Of a stretch of DNA of 64,000 nt, positions 1-8,596 are shown in pieces. Source of the DNA: Arthrobacter sp. PGP41 (GTDB lineage Bacteria; Actinomycetota; Actinomycetes; Actinomycetales; Micrococcaceae). The notes below the pieces were generated by a model. The model was not told the DNA's origin and made no database searches. It saw only the letters and a list, made by a program, of their open reading frames with translations. How positions within the stretch are numbered: the first letter of the stretch is position 1; every line of letters begins with the position of its first letter. Made by a program: the position numbers and the translations under genes. The DNA lies in the NCBI RefSeq assembly GCF_002953935.1, contig NZ_CP026514.1, positions 4,030,001-4,094,000 of the forward strand. The letters are read 5' to 3'.

Positions 1-599
1 AGCGCTTCGTGGACGAGCTGGTCCGGCGGGCACAGGACATCAGGCTGGGCGGCCCGTTCGACGAGGCTGCAGAAACCGGGCCGCTGATCTCCGCGGCCCA
101 CCGGGACAAGGTCCACGCCTACGTCCAGCGCGGCATCCAGGAAGGAGCGCGGTTGCGGTGCGGCGGCGCGGCGCCGGCCGGGGAAAAGTACGACGGCGGC
201 TTCTACTACCAGCCCACCGTCCTGGACCGCGTGGCAAGGGGCATGTCCGTGGTCATCGAAGAGGCCTTCGGCCCGGTGGTGACCGTGGAGACTTTCGGCA
301 CGGAGGACGAAGCCGTGGCCACCGCCAACGACACCATCTACGGGCTTGCCGGCGCCGTCTGGACCCAGGACGCCGGAAAGGCACAGCGCGTTGCATCCCG
401 GCTGCGGCACGGAACGGTCTGGATCAACGACTACCACCCCTACCTTCCGCAGGCGGAGTGGGGCGGCTTCGGCCAGTCCGGCGTCGGCCGCGAGCTGGGC
501 CCCACCGGCCTCGCGGAGTACCAGGAAGCCAAGCACATCTACCAGAACACCAGCCCCCAGGTGACCGGCTGGTTCGCGGACCACGGCAAGGAGAACTAG
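1..599 (+). CDS. Aldehyde dehydrogenase, C-terminal part (probable betaine-aldehyde dehydrogenase)
   Basis: The reading frame is open from the left edge (codons from base 3), so only the last ~199 residues of a ~490-residue NAD(P)-dependent aldehyde dehydrogenase are present. Visible family features are the GPLIS segment, the EEAFGPVV block and the C-terminal WINDYHPYLPQAEWGG substrate-pocket region; the catalytic Cys and Glu lie upstream of the window. It stops immediately before the choline oxidase ATG with no gap, so the two are co-transcribed. From that context the substrate is probably betaine aldehyde (glycine betaine synthesis). The family call is firm; the substrate is inferred from the neighbour only. 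Confidence 0.85.
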   Translation, partial: RFVDELVRRAQDIRLGGPFDEAAETGPLISAAHRDKVHAYVQRGIQEGARLRCGGAAPAGEKYDGGFYYQPTVLDRVARGMSVVIEEAFGPVVTVETFGTEDEAVATANDTIYGLAGAVWTQDAGKAQRVASRLRHGTVWINDYHPYLPQAEWGGFGQSGVGRELGPTGLAEYQEAKHIYQNTSPQVTGWFADHGKEN

Positions 600-2243
600 A
601 TGCACTACGACAACATCGAGGACCTCAGCGAGCGCGGGTTCGACTACGTCGTGATCGGCGGCGGATCCGCCGGAGCCGCTGTTGCCGCCCGGCTGAGCGA
701 GGATCCGGACGTGACCGTGGCCCTCGTGGAGGCCGGACCGGATGACCGCAACCTGCCCGAAATCCTGCAGCTGGACCGCTGGATGGAGCTGCTCGAGTCC
801 GGCTACGACTGGGACTACCCGGTGGAACCGCAGGAGAACGGCAACTCCTTTATGCGCCACGCCCGCGCCAAAGTCATGGGCGGCTGCTCCAGCCACAACT
901 CCTGCATCGCCTTCTGGGCCCCGCGTGAAGACCTGGACGAGTGGGAGTCCAAGTACGGCGCCGCCGGCTGGAACGCCCACACCGCCTGGCCGCTGTACAA
1001 GCGGCTGGAGACCAATGAGGACGCCGGGCCGGACGCGCCCCACCACGGGGACTCCGGCCCCGTGCACCTGATGAACGTGCCCCCGGTGGATCCTGCCGGC
1101 ATCGCTCTCCTCGATGCCTGTGAACAGGCCGGCATTCCCCGCGCCAAATTCAACACCGGGACCACCGTGGTCAACGGCGCCAACTTCTTCCAGATCAACC
1201 GCCGCGCGGACGGCACCCGGTCCTCCAGCTCGGTCTCCTACATCCACCCCATCATGGAGCGCGAAAACTTCACCCTGCTGACCGGCCTCCGCGCCCGCCA
1301 GCTGGTCTTCGACGCGGACAAGCGCTGCACCGGGGTGGACGTGGTGGATTCTGCCTTCGGCCGGACGCACCGGCTCGCCGCACACCGCGAGGTCATCCTG
1401 TCCACCGGCGCCATCGATTCGCCCAAGCTGCTGATGCTCTCGGGCATCGGCCCGGCAGCACACCTCGCGCAGCACGGGATCGAGGTCCTGGTGGACTCCC
1501 CCGGCGTGGGCGAGCATCTGCAGGACCACCCCGAAGGCGTGGTGCAGTTCGAGGCGAAGCAGCCGATGGTGCAGACCTCCACCCAGTGGTGGGAGATCGG
1601 CATCTTCACCCCCACCGAGGACGGCCTGGACCGCCCGGACCTGATGATGCACTACGGCTCTGTCCCGTTCGACATGAACACCCTGCGGCACGGCTACCCC
1701 ACCACGGAGAACGGCTTCAGCCTCACCCCGAACGTCACGCACGCCCGTTCGCGCGGCACCGTCCGGCTGCGCAGCCGGGATTTCCGCGACAAGCCCATGG
1801 TGGACCCGCGCTACTTCACGGACCCCGACGGCCACGACATGCGCGTCATGGTGGCCGGCATCCGCAAGGCCCGTGAAATTGCCGCCCAGCCCGCCATGGC
1901 GGAATGGACCGGCAGGGAACTCTCGCCCGGCATCGAGGCGCAGACGGATGAAGAACTGCAGGATTACATCCGCAAGACCCACAACACGGTGTACCACCCG
2001 GTGGGCACCGTCCGGATGGGGCCGGACGACGACGGGATGTCACCTTTGGATTCCGAACTGCGGGTCAAGGGCGTCACCGGCTTGCGCGTGGCCGATGCGT
2101 CGGTCATGCCGGAACACGTCACCGTCAACCCCAACATCACCGTCATGATGATCGGCGAACGCTGTGCGGACCTCATCCGCGCCGGCCGGGCCGGCGACAC
2201 CATGACCATGGAAGAAATGGAGCTCACCGCGTCCCTCGCCTAA
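600..2243 (+). CDS. codA: Choline oxidase (GMC flavoprotein)
   Basis: 547 residues, the length of Arthrobacter globiformis choline oxidase. It oxidises choline to betaine aldehyde and then to glycine betaine with O2, giving H2O2. The N-terminal FAD dinucleotide fold GGGSAGAAVAARLSE is at about residues 20-34. All residues known to matter in CodA fall at the same numbers: His99 (covalent FAD link, in GGCSSHNS), Ser101, Glu312, His351, Val464, His466 and Asn510. This separates it from the related choline dehydrogenase BetA. There is no signal peptide, so it is cytoplasmic. It lies between an aldehyde dehydrogenase and an APC permease. Oxidase rather than dehydrogenase is based on my recall of the A. 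globiformis sequence. Confidence 0.93.
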   Translation: MHYDNIEDLSERGFDYVVIGGGSAGAAVAARLSEDPDVTVALVEAGPDDRNLPEILQLDRWMELLESGYDWDYPVEPQENGNSFMRHARAKVMGGCSSHNSCIAFWAPREDLDEWESKYGAAGWNAHTAWPLYKRLETNEDAGPDAPHHGDSGPVHLMNVPPVDPAGIALLDACEQAGIPRAKFNTGTTVVNGANFFQINRRADGTRSSSSVSYIHPIMERENFTLLTGLRARQLVFDADKRCTGVDVVDSAFGRTHRLAAHREVILSTGAIDSPKLLMLSGIGPAAHLAQHGIEVLVDSPGVGEHLQDHPEGVVQFEAKQPMVQTSTQWWEIGIFTPTEDGLDRPDLMMHYGSVPFDMNTLRHGYPTTENGFSLTPNVTHARSRGTVRLRSRDFRDKPMVDPRYFTDPDGHDMRVMVAGIRKAREIAAQPAMAEWTGRELSPGIEAQTDEELQDYIRKTHNTVYHPVGTVRMGPDDDGMSPLDSELRVKGVTGLRVADASVMPEHVTVNPNITVMMIGERCADLIRAGRAGDTMTMEEMELTASLA

Positions 2244-2333
2244 GCGGCAAGGTTCCGGCGGCAGGGCATCAACCTTCCATGCGCCACAGCCGGCCGGTCA
2301 TCACTATCGTGCTTTTCTGATTTAGGAGTCCAC

Positions 2334-3944
2334 ATGGCGGAACCCAGCAAGAGTATTGATTCAAGCGGCATGGACGAGTTTGGCTACACGCAGACCCTGG
2401 ACCGGAGCATCGGCAAGTTTGCCAGCTTCGCGGCAGGGGTCAGCTACATCTCCATCCTCACCGGCGTATTTCAACTGTTCTACTTTGGCTTTTCCATGGC
2501 CGGCCCGGCATACGCGTGGTCCTGGCCCCTAGTCTTCGCCGGCCAGCTGATGGTGGCACTGTGCTTCGCCGAACTGGCTGGCCGGTACCCGGTGGCGGGG
2601 TCGGTGTACAACTGGGCCAAGCGGCTGGCCTCCGGGACCTGGTCCTGGCTGGCCGGCTGGCTGCTGCTCATCTCGTCCATCGTGGCGCTCGGCGCCGTGG
2701 CCCTGGCGCTGCAGCTCACCCTGCCGCAACTTTGGTCCGGCTTCCAGCTCATCGGAGACGGAACCGGCACCTACGACTTCGCCCTCAACGGCGTGCTGCT
2801 GGCGAGCATCATGATCGGCATTTCCACCATGATCAACGCTTTCGGCGTGAAGCTGATGACCAGGATCAACAGCATCGGCGTCTTCGTGGAGCTGATCGCG
2901 GCCGTGCTGCTGATCCTCGCCCTGGGGTGGCACGTGGTGCGGGGGCCTGAGGTCTTCTTCGACACCGCAGGCTTCGGGGAAGGCCACGACCTCGGCTTCT
3001 TCGGCGTGTTCCTGATCGGCGCCATGGCCTCCGGCTACGTGATGTACGGCTTCGACACCGCCAGCTCCCTGGGCGAGGAAACCAAGGACCCCAAACGCAC
3101 GGCACCCAAGGCCATCCTGCGCGCCATCACGGCGTCCTTCGTGCTGGGCGGGCTGATCCTGCTCTTTGGCATCCTCGCCGCTCCGGACCTGGCCGACCCC
3201 AAGCTCGGGGCCGCCGACGGCGGGCTGCAGTACCTGGTGCTCTCCGTCCTCGGGGGCCCCTTCGGCAAGGCCTTCCTCGCCTGCATCGTGGTGGCCGTGG
3301 TGGTCTGCACCCTGGCCGTCCACGCCGCCGCGATCCGGATGATGTTCGCCATGGCGCGGGACAACAACCTGCCGTTCAGCCGGCAGCTCGGCAAGGTGTG
3401 TCCGGTCCGCCGGACCCCCACTGTCGCTGCCATCGTGATCGGCGTTATGGCCGTCATCCCGCTGCTGGTCAACGTGATGCAGCCGGCAATCTTCACCATC
3501 ATGTCCAGCATCAGCATCGTCCTGATCTACCTGTCCTACCTGCTGGTCACCGTTCCCCTGCTGCGCAACCGGTTCCTGAAGAAATGGCCGTTGGCTAGCG
3601 ACGGCTCCGAGCCCGGCTTCAGCCTGGGCAAGTGGGGACTGCCCGTGAACATCCTCGCGGTCCTCTGGGGCGGTGCCATGACGGTAAACCTGGTGTGGCC
3701 GCGCCAGGAGATCTACAACTCGGTGCCGCCGTTCGAGTGGTACCTGCAGTGGGGCGGGGTGCTCTTTGTGGCAGCGGTCGCCGGCGGCGGGGCCCTGCTG
3801 TACCGGCTGAAAATCCGGCACCAGACGGGGGTGCTGGCGGAGCATGCCGCCGCGGTTGCGGCGCACCCGTCGTCAGGTCCGGCTGTTCCAGCGGCTCCGG
3901 CGGCTCCGGCGGAACTGGACTCGGTCGACGCCAAAGTGCATTAG
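2334..3944 (+). CDS. APC-superfamily amino acid/choline permease
   Basis: 536 residues with about 12 hydrophobic segments, typical of the amino acid-polyamine-organocation family (cytoplasmic membrane, proton- or sodium-coupled uptake). Early family features include the FAELAGRYPVAGSVYNW block and a GFDTASSLGEETKDPKR loop near residue 240, common in GABA/choline-type permeases. The tail is Ala/Pro-rich and probably disordered. The ATG at 2334 follows TTTAGGAG. The gene sits 90 bp after codA on the same strand and is followed by a strong terminator, so uptake of choline or a related quaternary amine is a reasonable inference; substrate not determinable from sequence. Confidence 0.85.
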   Translation: MAEPSKSIDSSGMDEFGYTQTLDRSIGKFASFAAGVSYISILTGVFQLFYFGFSMAGPAYAWSWPLVFAGQLMVALCFAELAGRYPVAGSVYNWAKRLASGTWSWLAGWLLLISSIVALGAVALALQLTLPQLWSGFQLIGDGTGTYDFALNGVLLASIMIGISTMINAFGVKLMTRINSIGVFVELIAAVLLILALGWHVVRGPEVFFDTAGFGEGHDLGFFGVFLIGAMASGYVMYGFDTASSLGEETKDPKRTAPKAILRAITASFVLGGLILLFGILAAPDLADPKLGAADGGLQYLVLSVLGGPFGKAFLACIVVAVVVCTLAVHAAAIRMMFAMARDNNLPFSRQLGKVCPVRRTPTVAAIVIGVMAVIPLLVNVMQPAIFTIMSSISIVLIYLSYLLVTVPLLRNRFLKKWPLASDGSEPGFSLGKWGLPVNILAVLWGGAMTVNLVWPRQEIYNSVPPFEWYLQWGGVLFVAAVAGGGALLYRLKIRHQTGVLAEHAAAVAAHPSSGPAVPAAPAAPAELDSVDAKVH

Positions 3945-3982
3945 GGCCAGTGTCCTACACCGTCAGCTGACGGTCTTCAAGG

Positions 3983-4031
3983 AAGGGGCGACGACGGCAC
4001 TCACCTCAGTGCCGCCGTCGTCCCTTCTTTT
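3983..4031 (+). terminator. Intrinsic terminator of the choline operon
   Basis: Two 19-base arms (3983-4001 and 4008-4026) pair with only one G-T wobble and one A-C mismatch around a 6-base loop, followed by TTCTTTT. It closes the codA-permease transcription unit before the convergent ROK gene. Confidence 0.85.
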
Positions 4032-4096
4032 AGCGTTCCTCCAAGGCCTCCGTTGATAAAGGGCCAAGGTCCCCTCCCGCCGTCGGCCTACCGGTT

Positions 4097-5326
4097 TCAA
4101 CGGAGTTTGCCCCGCAGCTCTTCAGGAACGGGCGGCCGCGGGAGGAACGCGCCAGGTTCGTGCTTGATCCGTGTCAAAGCGGACTCGATGGCGCCTTTGA
4201 CCACCACCTCTGCTCCCAATGTGCTCGCAACGAGTTCCGGCAGCGGCAGGTCCGAATCCGTAGGCAGCAGGCTGCGTGCGTGTTCGAGGACAGGTTCGAT
4301 AGCCCGTGAAATCCCTCCTGCGATGATGACGCGTTCAACGTCCAGGAGGCTGGAGAGCACAACCGCAATCCGCGCCAGTCGGTCGCCGAGCCGGGCGATG
4401 ATGTCCGCTGCGAACGGATCTCCCTCGCGGGCTGCCTGGAATACGTCCTCCGCGGTGATTTCCCCCTCGGGGATATGCCGCAGCATGGTTTTGCCCTCGT
4501 ATGAGTGAACGCGCGAGCGTGCCCATTTCCGCGCAAGTGCGCCAAACCCGTCCGTGCCCCCTTCATCGGGCACGAACTTGCCGGCGGTAAGAGTGTCGAG
4601 GAATCGCATCTCGCCTGCGCCGCCCCGCGGTCCTCGCAGCAAGTGCCCATCGACGATCAGGCCGGCGCCGAATCGCTCGCCTGTCAGCAACGTTGCTTGA
4701 TTAGCTGAGGGGCCGTGGGCGCGTTCGGCAATAGCGGCGAGGTTGGCGTCATTCTCGACGATGACCATGCCCGTCAGATGGGAGGCGAAGCCGGAATTCA
4801 TCAGATGCCAGAAGTCGCCTTCAGGGGACATGCCATAAGCGTCGATCGGCGCGGGAACGCCGACGACGGTGAGTAAAACGTCGTCGAGGGTGCGTCCGAT
4901 GTCGTGGAGGGTCAGACGGATCATCTCTCGTGCACTCGCACCGCGGCCGGCACGCCCCAGCGCATGCGAGTCCATACTTTGCCGACGCGTGTTCAGCTCG
5001 CGGCCGCGCAGGTCGGCGACGATGGCCGTGAAGTAGGACTCCCCCGCGTCCAGCCCAACAACAACGCCGGCAGCCTCACGCACGTGGTAGCGGCGGGCCG
5101 GCCGGCCTTTATGAGTACGGCCATCGGACTGCCCGTCCTCCACTTCCTCAAGCCAGCCAATGTCGACCAGCCCGTCACAGACGCCGAGTACCGTGGCGCG
5201 TGTCAACCCGGTCGCGGCCATGGCCTCCCCGGCTGTGAACACCTGTTCCTCGAGGGCGAAGCGAAGCAGTGCATCGGAGTTGATTTGCCGCAACAGCTGC
5301 GTTGAGCTCGCCGACGTCGTATCCAT
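4097..5326 (-). CDS. ROK-family transcriptional regulator of the alpha-glucoside operon
   Basis: 409 residues. An N-terminal winged-helix segment (about residues 20-75, with AAATGLTRATV-like recognition helix AMAATGLTRATVLGVC) precedes a ROK sugar-kinase fold beginning VVVGLDAGES. The family usually represses sugar uptake genes and is relieved by a sugar ligand. The kinase-type zinc motif (CxCGxxGCxE) normally seen after the GH motif is absent; the corresponding stretch reads GGAGEMRFLDTL, so zinc binding is unlikely and ligand binding may differ. It is transcribed divergently from the ABC/alpha-glucosidase operon across an 80-bp AT-rich gap, so control of that operon is a strong inference. 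Confidence 0.88.
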   Translation of the reverse strand: MDTTSASSTQLLRQINSDALLRFALEEQVFTAGEAMAATGLTRATVLGVCDGLVDIGWLEEVEDGQSDGRTHKGRPARRYHVREAAGVVVGLDAGESYFTAIVADLRGRELNTRRQSMDSHALGRAGRGASAREMIRLTLHDIGRTLDDVLLTVVGVPAPIDAYGMSPEGDFWHLMNSGFASHLTGMVIVENDANLAAIAERAHGPSANQATLLTGERFGAGLIVDGHLLRGPRGGAGEMRFLDTLTAGKFVPDEGGTDGFGALARKWARSRVHSYEGKTMLRHIPEGEITAEDVFQAAREGDPFAADIIARLGDRLARIAVVLSSLLDVERVIIAGGISRAIEPVLEHARSLLPTDSDLPLPELVASTLGAEVVVKGAIESALTRIKHEPGAFLPRPPVPEELRGKLR

Positions 5327-5360
5327 CCCTTGACGATATCGCCCGCATCCCTCATCCTCA

Positions 5361-5390
5361 TATAGGACCTAAATATAAGATCCAAATAAA
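5361..5390. promoter_or_regulatory. AT-rich divergent promoter/operator region, candidate ROK operator
   Basis: An unusually AT-rich island in a GC-rich genome between the divergent regulator and transporter. It contains two direct repeats of the form GAYCCWAAATA (GGACCTAAATA and AGATCCAAATAA). Position and composition fit an operator/promoter. The exact binding site is inferred. Confidence 0.5.
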
Positions 5391-5406
5391 TTCGACTTAG
5401 GAGCCG

Positions 5407-6684
5407 ATGTTGCCACCTTTGACGTCCGCCGGGACGCGAGTCTCCCGTCGCACCTTCCTTGCCGCCTCCGGGGGCGCGTTGGCCGCTTTCGCCCTCGCCG
5501 GTTGTGCACCGGGAGGCACACGCCCCACCGTCACGTTCCACCAGTCCAAACCTGAAGCTGTCCCATACTTCCGCGATCTGGCGGCAAAGTTTTCTTCGTC
5601 GCAGGACCAGGTCCGCGTCCTGCATGACATGGCGACAAATCTTTCTGCCAGCTTTGTGCGCAGCAGTCCGCCGGATCTCGGTTGCCTCAACTACAACCTT
5701 GAGATGGCCAGGTTCATGGAGCGCGGGGCACTCTCGGACCTTTCGGATCTTCCGGCAGCGGCTTCCATCCGGGACGACGTCCTCGACCTTACGAACTGGT
5801 ATCCCACCTACCCGGGCCGTACGAGCGTCATCCCCTACTCGGTCATGGCTGCCTCAGTCATCTACAACCGCCGCATCTTCGAGCAGAACGGGCTGTCCGT
5901 CCCGACAACCTGGGATGAACTGATCGAGGTATGCGAGGTGCTCAAGGCAGCCGGCATCACACCGATCTACGGCACTTTCCGCGACCCCTGGACGATTGCC
6001 CAGGGCTTGTTCGACTACACGGTCGGCGGCATGGTCGACGTGCGCGACTTCTACAAGGCAATGCACCGGATCGGCGAGAAGGTCGGACCGGATTCCGAGG
6101 TGTCGTTCCAGAAAACGCTGCTTGAGCCAGTGAAGCGCATGGTCCAGCTGACGTCGTACGTCAACCCCGATGCGTCCAGCCGCGGCTACGGGGACGGCAA
6201 CACTGCCATGGCGCAGGGGCAGGCAGCGATGTACTTCCAGGGGCCCTGGGCCTTCGGAGAGATTGAAAAGGCCGGCACAGATGTGGATCTCGGCACCTTT
6301 CCGCTGCCGATGACCGGCGACCCCGCCGACCTGAAGGTCCGCGTTAACATCGACCTTTCGCTCTGGGTTCCCGAAGTCGCCAACGCCCAGGAGGGTGCCC
6401 GCGACTTCCTTCAATACCTCATGGAGCCGGAGATCCAGAACTCCTACAACGCCGAATTCCTGGGCTTCGGCACCACCAAGGACGCGCCAGCGGTGACTGA
6501 TCCCCGGATCGTTGAGATGCAGAAGTACTACGACGACGGCCGCTTCTACATGGGAGCCTCACAGTTCATTCCGAACTCCATTCCCGCCGCGAACTATCTT
6601 CAGTCGATCATCGGCGGCGCCGACGTCGAGAGCACACTGCGCCGGCTTGACGCCGACTGGGCGCGCCTGGCTTTCCGCGCGTGA
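5407..6684 (+). CDS. ABC transporter sugar-binding lipoprotein (family 1)
   Basis: 425 residues. The N-terminus carries a twin-arginine motif (SRRTFLAA) and a lipobox ending ALAGC at Cys33, so the protein is probably exported by Tat and anchored as a lipoprotein. The body has family-1 solute-binding features: YSVMAASVIYNRRIFEQNG, TTWDEL, and GQAAMYFQGPWAFGEI near residue 275. It is the first gene of an operon with two permeases and an alpha-glucosidase, which points to maltose-, trehalose- or isomaltose-type alpha-glucosides. The ATG follows TTAGGAG closely. Sugar specificity is inferred from the downstream hydrolase. Confidence 0.9.
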   Translation: MLPPLTSAGTRVSRRTFLAASGGALAAFALAGCAPGGTRPTVTFHQSKPEAVPYFRDLAAKFSSSQDQVRVLHDMATNLSASFVRSSPPDLGCLNYNLEMARFMERGALSDLSDLPAAASIRDDVLDLTNWYPTYPGRTSVIPYSVMAASVIYNRRIFEQNGLSVPTTWDELIEVCEVLKAAGITPIYGTFRDPWTIAQGLFDYTVGGMVDVRDFYKAMHRIGEKVGPDSEVSFQKTLLEPVKRMVQLTSYVNPDASSRGYGDGNTAMAQGQAAMYFQGPWAFGEIEKAGTDVDLGTFPLPMTGDPADLKVRVNIDLSLWVPEVANAQEGARDFLQYLMEPEIQNSYNAEFLGFGTTKDAPAVTDPRIVEMQKYYDDGRFYMGASQFIPNSIPAANYLQSIIGGADVESTLRRLDADWARLAFRA

Positions 6685-6723
6685 CCACCACTTCCGTTCT
6701 AATGCACGAAACGAGGACCATTC

Positions 6724-7662
6724 ATGTCATCGACGACTAAGCCTTCCACTAGAGCGGTGGTGACGGCCCCGGCAGCGACCAGAGCGACGGTTGCGCGAAA
6801 GCGCCGCCTCGATCCGATCTACTACTTCTTCCTGTTCCCGGCGCTGGCGATTTTCACCCTCGCCGTCACGCTGCCGGCTGTACTCGGATTCGTCTACAGC
6901 TTCACGAACTCCGTCGGCTTCGGCGACTTCGACTTCATCGGCATCCGGAACTTCATAGCGGTTTTCCAGGATGAAGGGGTCCTCAGCGCCTACGGCTTCA
7001 CGCTCGCCTTTGCGCTCGTGACCGTCATCGCCGTCAACGCCGTGGCCTTCCTCCTGGCGCTGGGACTCACGTCCCGTGTCCGCTTCCGCGCTGCACTGCG
7101 CACAATATTCGTTATCCCCATGGTGATCTCGGGCATCGTCATCGCGTTCGTCTTCCAGTACCTCTTCTCGAACTCGCTGCCGCTTGTGGGCCAAAGCATG
7201 GGAATCGAACCGCTGGCGACGAGCATCCTCGCCAACCCCGATCTGGCGTGGCTGGCGATCGTCTTCGTCGCGGCGTGGCAGTCCATTCCGAGTGCGATGC
7301 TGATTTACATCGCAGGGCTTCTCACGGTTCCTGCCGAGGTCTACGAGGCAAGCTCCATCGACGGAGCTTCGCCCTGGCACAACCTGCGGCACATCACCCT
7401 GCCGCTCGTCGCCGGGTATGCGGTGATCAATATGGTCCTTGGCTTCAAGAACTACCTCAACGCCTACGACATCATCGTTGGCCTTACCGACGGCGGCCCC
7501 GGAGTCGCCACACGCAGCGTCGCGATGTCGATCTTCCGCGGCTTCGAAGGCGGCGACTACGCGTACCAGATGGCCAATGCCGTGATCTTCTTCCTCATCA
7601 GCATCGTCATCGCACTCATCCAGCTTCGCTTCACTCGTGGCAAAGGAGGGGTCGCAGCATGA
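6724..7662 (+). CDS. ABC sugar transporter permease (MalF type)
   Basis: 312 residues, six predicted membrane segments after a basic N-terminus. The cytoplasmic EAA loop that contacts the ATPase is visible as EVYEASSIDGASPWHNLRHI at about residue 217. Its stop overlaps the ATG of the next permease (ATGA), indicating translational coupling. No ATP-binding subunit is encoded in this operon, so it probably uses a shared MsiK-like ATPase encoded elsewhere, as is usual for actinobacterial carbohydrate uptake systems. Confidence 0.92.
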   Translation: MSSTTKPSTRAVVTAPAATRATVARKRRLDPIYYFFLFPALAIFTLAVTLPAVLGFVYSFTNSVGFGDFDFIGIRNFIAVFQDEGVLSAYGFTLAFALVTVIAVNAVAFLLALGLTSRVRFRAALRTIFVIPMVISGIVIAFVFQYLFSNSLPLVGQSMGIEPLATSILANPDLAWLAIVFVAAWQSIPSAMLIYIAGLLTVPAEVYEASSIDGASPWHNLRHITLPLVAGYAVINMVLGFKNYLNAYDIIVGLTDGGPGVATRSVAMSIFRGFEGGDYAYQMANAVIFFLISIVIALIQLRFTRGKGGVAA

Positions 7663-8549
7663 GCAGCGCACCCAGCACCATCACAGCAGGACCCGCGGCC
7701 GCCGGGAAGAAACATCCGATCCGCGCCGTCAAAGAACGCAGCAACTGGCCTGCGACCATCGTCCTTATCGTCTGCACGCTCAGCGTGCTCGTCCCGTTGT
7801 ACGTCACCATCAGCATGGCGTTCAAAACCACCGGCCAGGCGGTGGACGGCAACGCCTTCTCGCTGCCGAGCCCCCTGACCTTCGACAGTTTCGTCCAGGC
7901 ATGGACGCTCACGAACTTCCCGCGCGGCTTCGGAATCTCGGTGTTCGTGTCCGTGACCGCCGTTGCGGGGGAAATCATCGTGTCGGCGCTGGCAGCCTAC
8001 GCGATCGTCCGCAACTGGGACCGCCGGCTCTTCCGCTGGTCCTTCTTCTACCTGCTCGCGGCGATGTTCATCCCGTTCCCCGTGGTGGCGCTGCCGCAGA
8101 TCCAGCTCACGGGCCTTATCGGACTGGACAATCCACTCGGCGTTGCGATCCTGCACATCGTCTTTGCCCTGGCGTTCAACACGATGCTTTTTACGGCCTT
8201 CCTGCGCTCCATCCCGCTGGAGCTGGAGGAAAGCATGCGCATTGACGGCGCCGGCACGTGGCAGGTGTTCTGGAAGCTCATCTTCCCCCTGCTCGGGCCG
8301 ATGAGCGCCACGGTGGGCATCTTCGCCTTCATCGCGTCATGGAACGACTTCATGATGCCGTCACTCATCATTTCCGACCCGGAACTGCAGACGATCCCGG
8401 TGCTGCAGAAGATCTTCCAGACGCAGTTCAGCAACAGCTACAACGTCGCCTTCGCCTCGTACCTGATGGCGATGGCGCCGGCGATCGTCGTCTACCTCTT
8501 TACCCAGCGCTGGGTAATGTCCGGCCTGACCCAGGGCGCAGTCAAGTGA
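7659..8549 (+). CDS. ABC sugar transporter permease (MalG type)
   Basis: 296 residues from the ATG at 7659, which overlaps the upstream stop by 4 bases and follows AAAGGAGGGG. A longer frame upstream exists but lies inside the MalF-type gene. It has six membrane segments and the EAA loop ELEESMRIDGAGTWQVFWKL near residue 190. Partner of the preceding permease in the inner-membrane channel. Confidence 0.92.
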   Translation: MSSAPSTITAGPAAAGKKHPIRAVKERSNWPATIVLIVCTLSVLVPLYVTISMAFKTTGQAVDGNAFSLPSPLTFDSFVQAWTLTNFPRGFGISVFVSVTAVAGEIIVSALAAYAIVRNWDRRLFRWSFFYLLAAMFIPFPVVALPQIQLTGLIGLDNPLGVAILHIVFALAFNTMLFTAFLRSIPLELEESMRIDGAGTWQVFWKLIFPLLGPMSATVGIFAFIASWNDFMMPSLIISDPELQTIPVLQKIFQTQFSNSYNVAFASYLMAMAPAIVVYLFTQRWVMSGLTQGAVK

Positions 8550-8596
8550 CCCCAGCGGCCCAACCGACCACAGACACAAAAGTAAAGGACCAAGTC

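Noticed and set aside
2529..3866. 445-codon minus-strand frame opposite the APC permease
   Set aside because: Antisense shadow rich in Gln/His/Asp/Gly, typical of a reversed membrane-protein gene.
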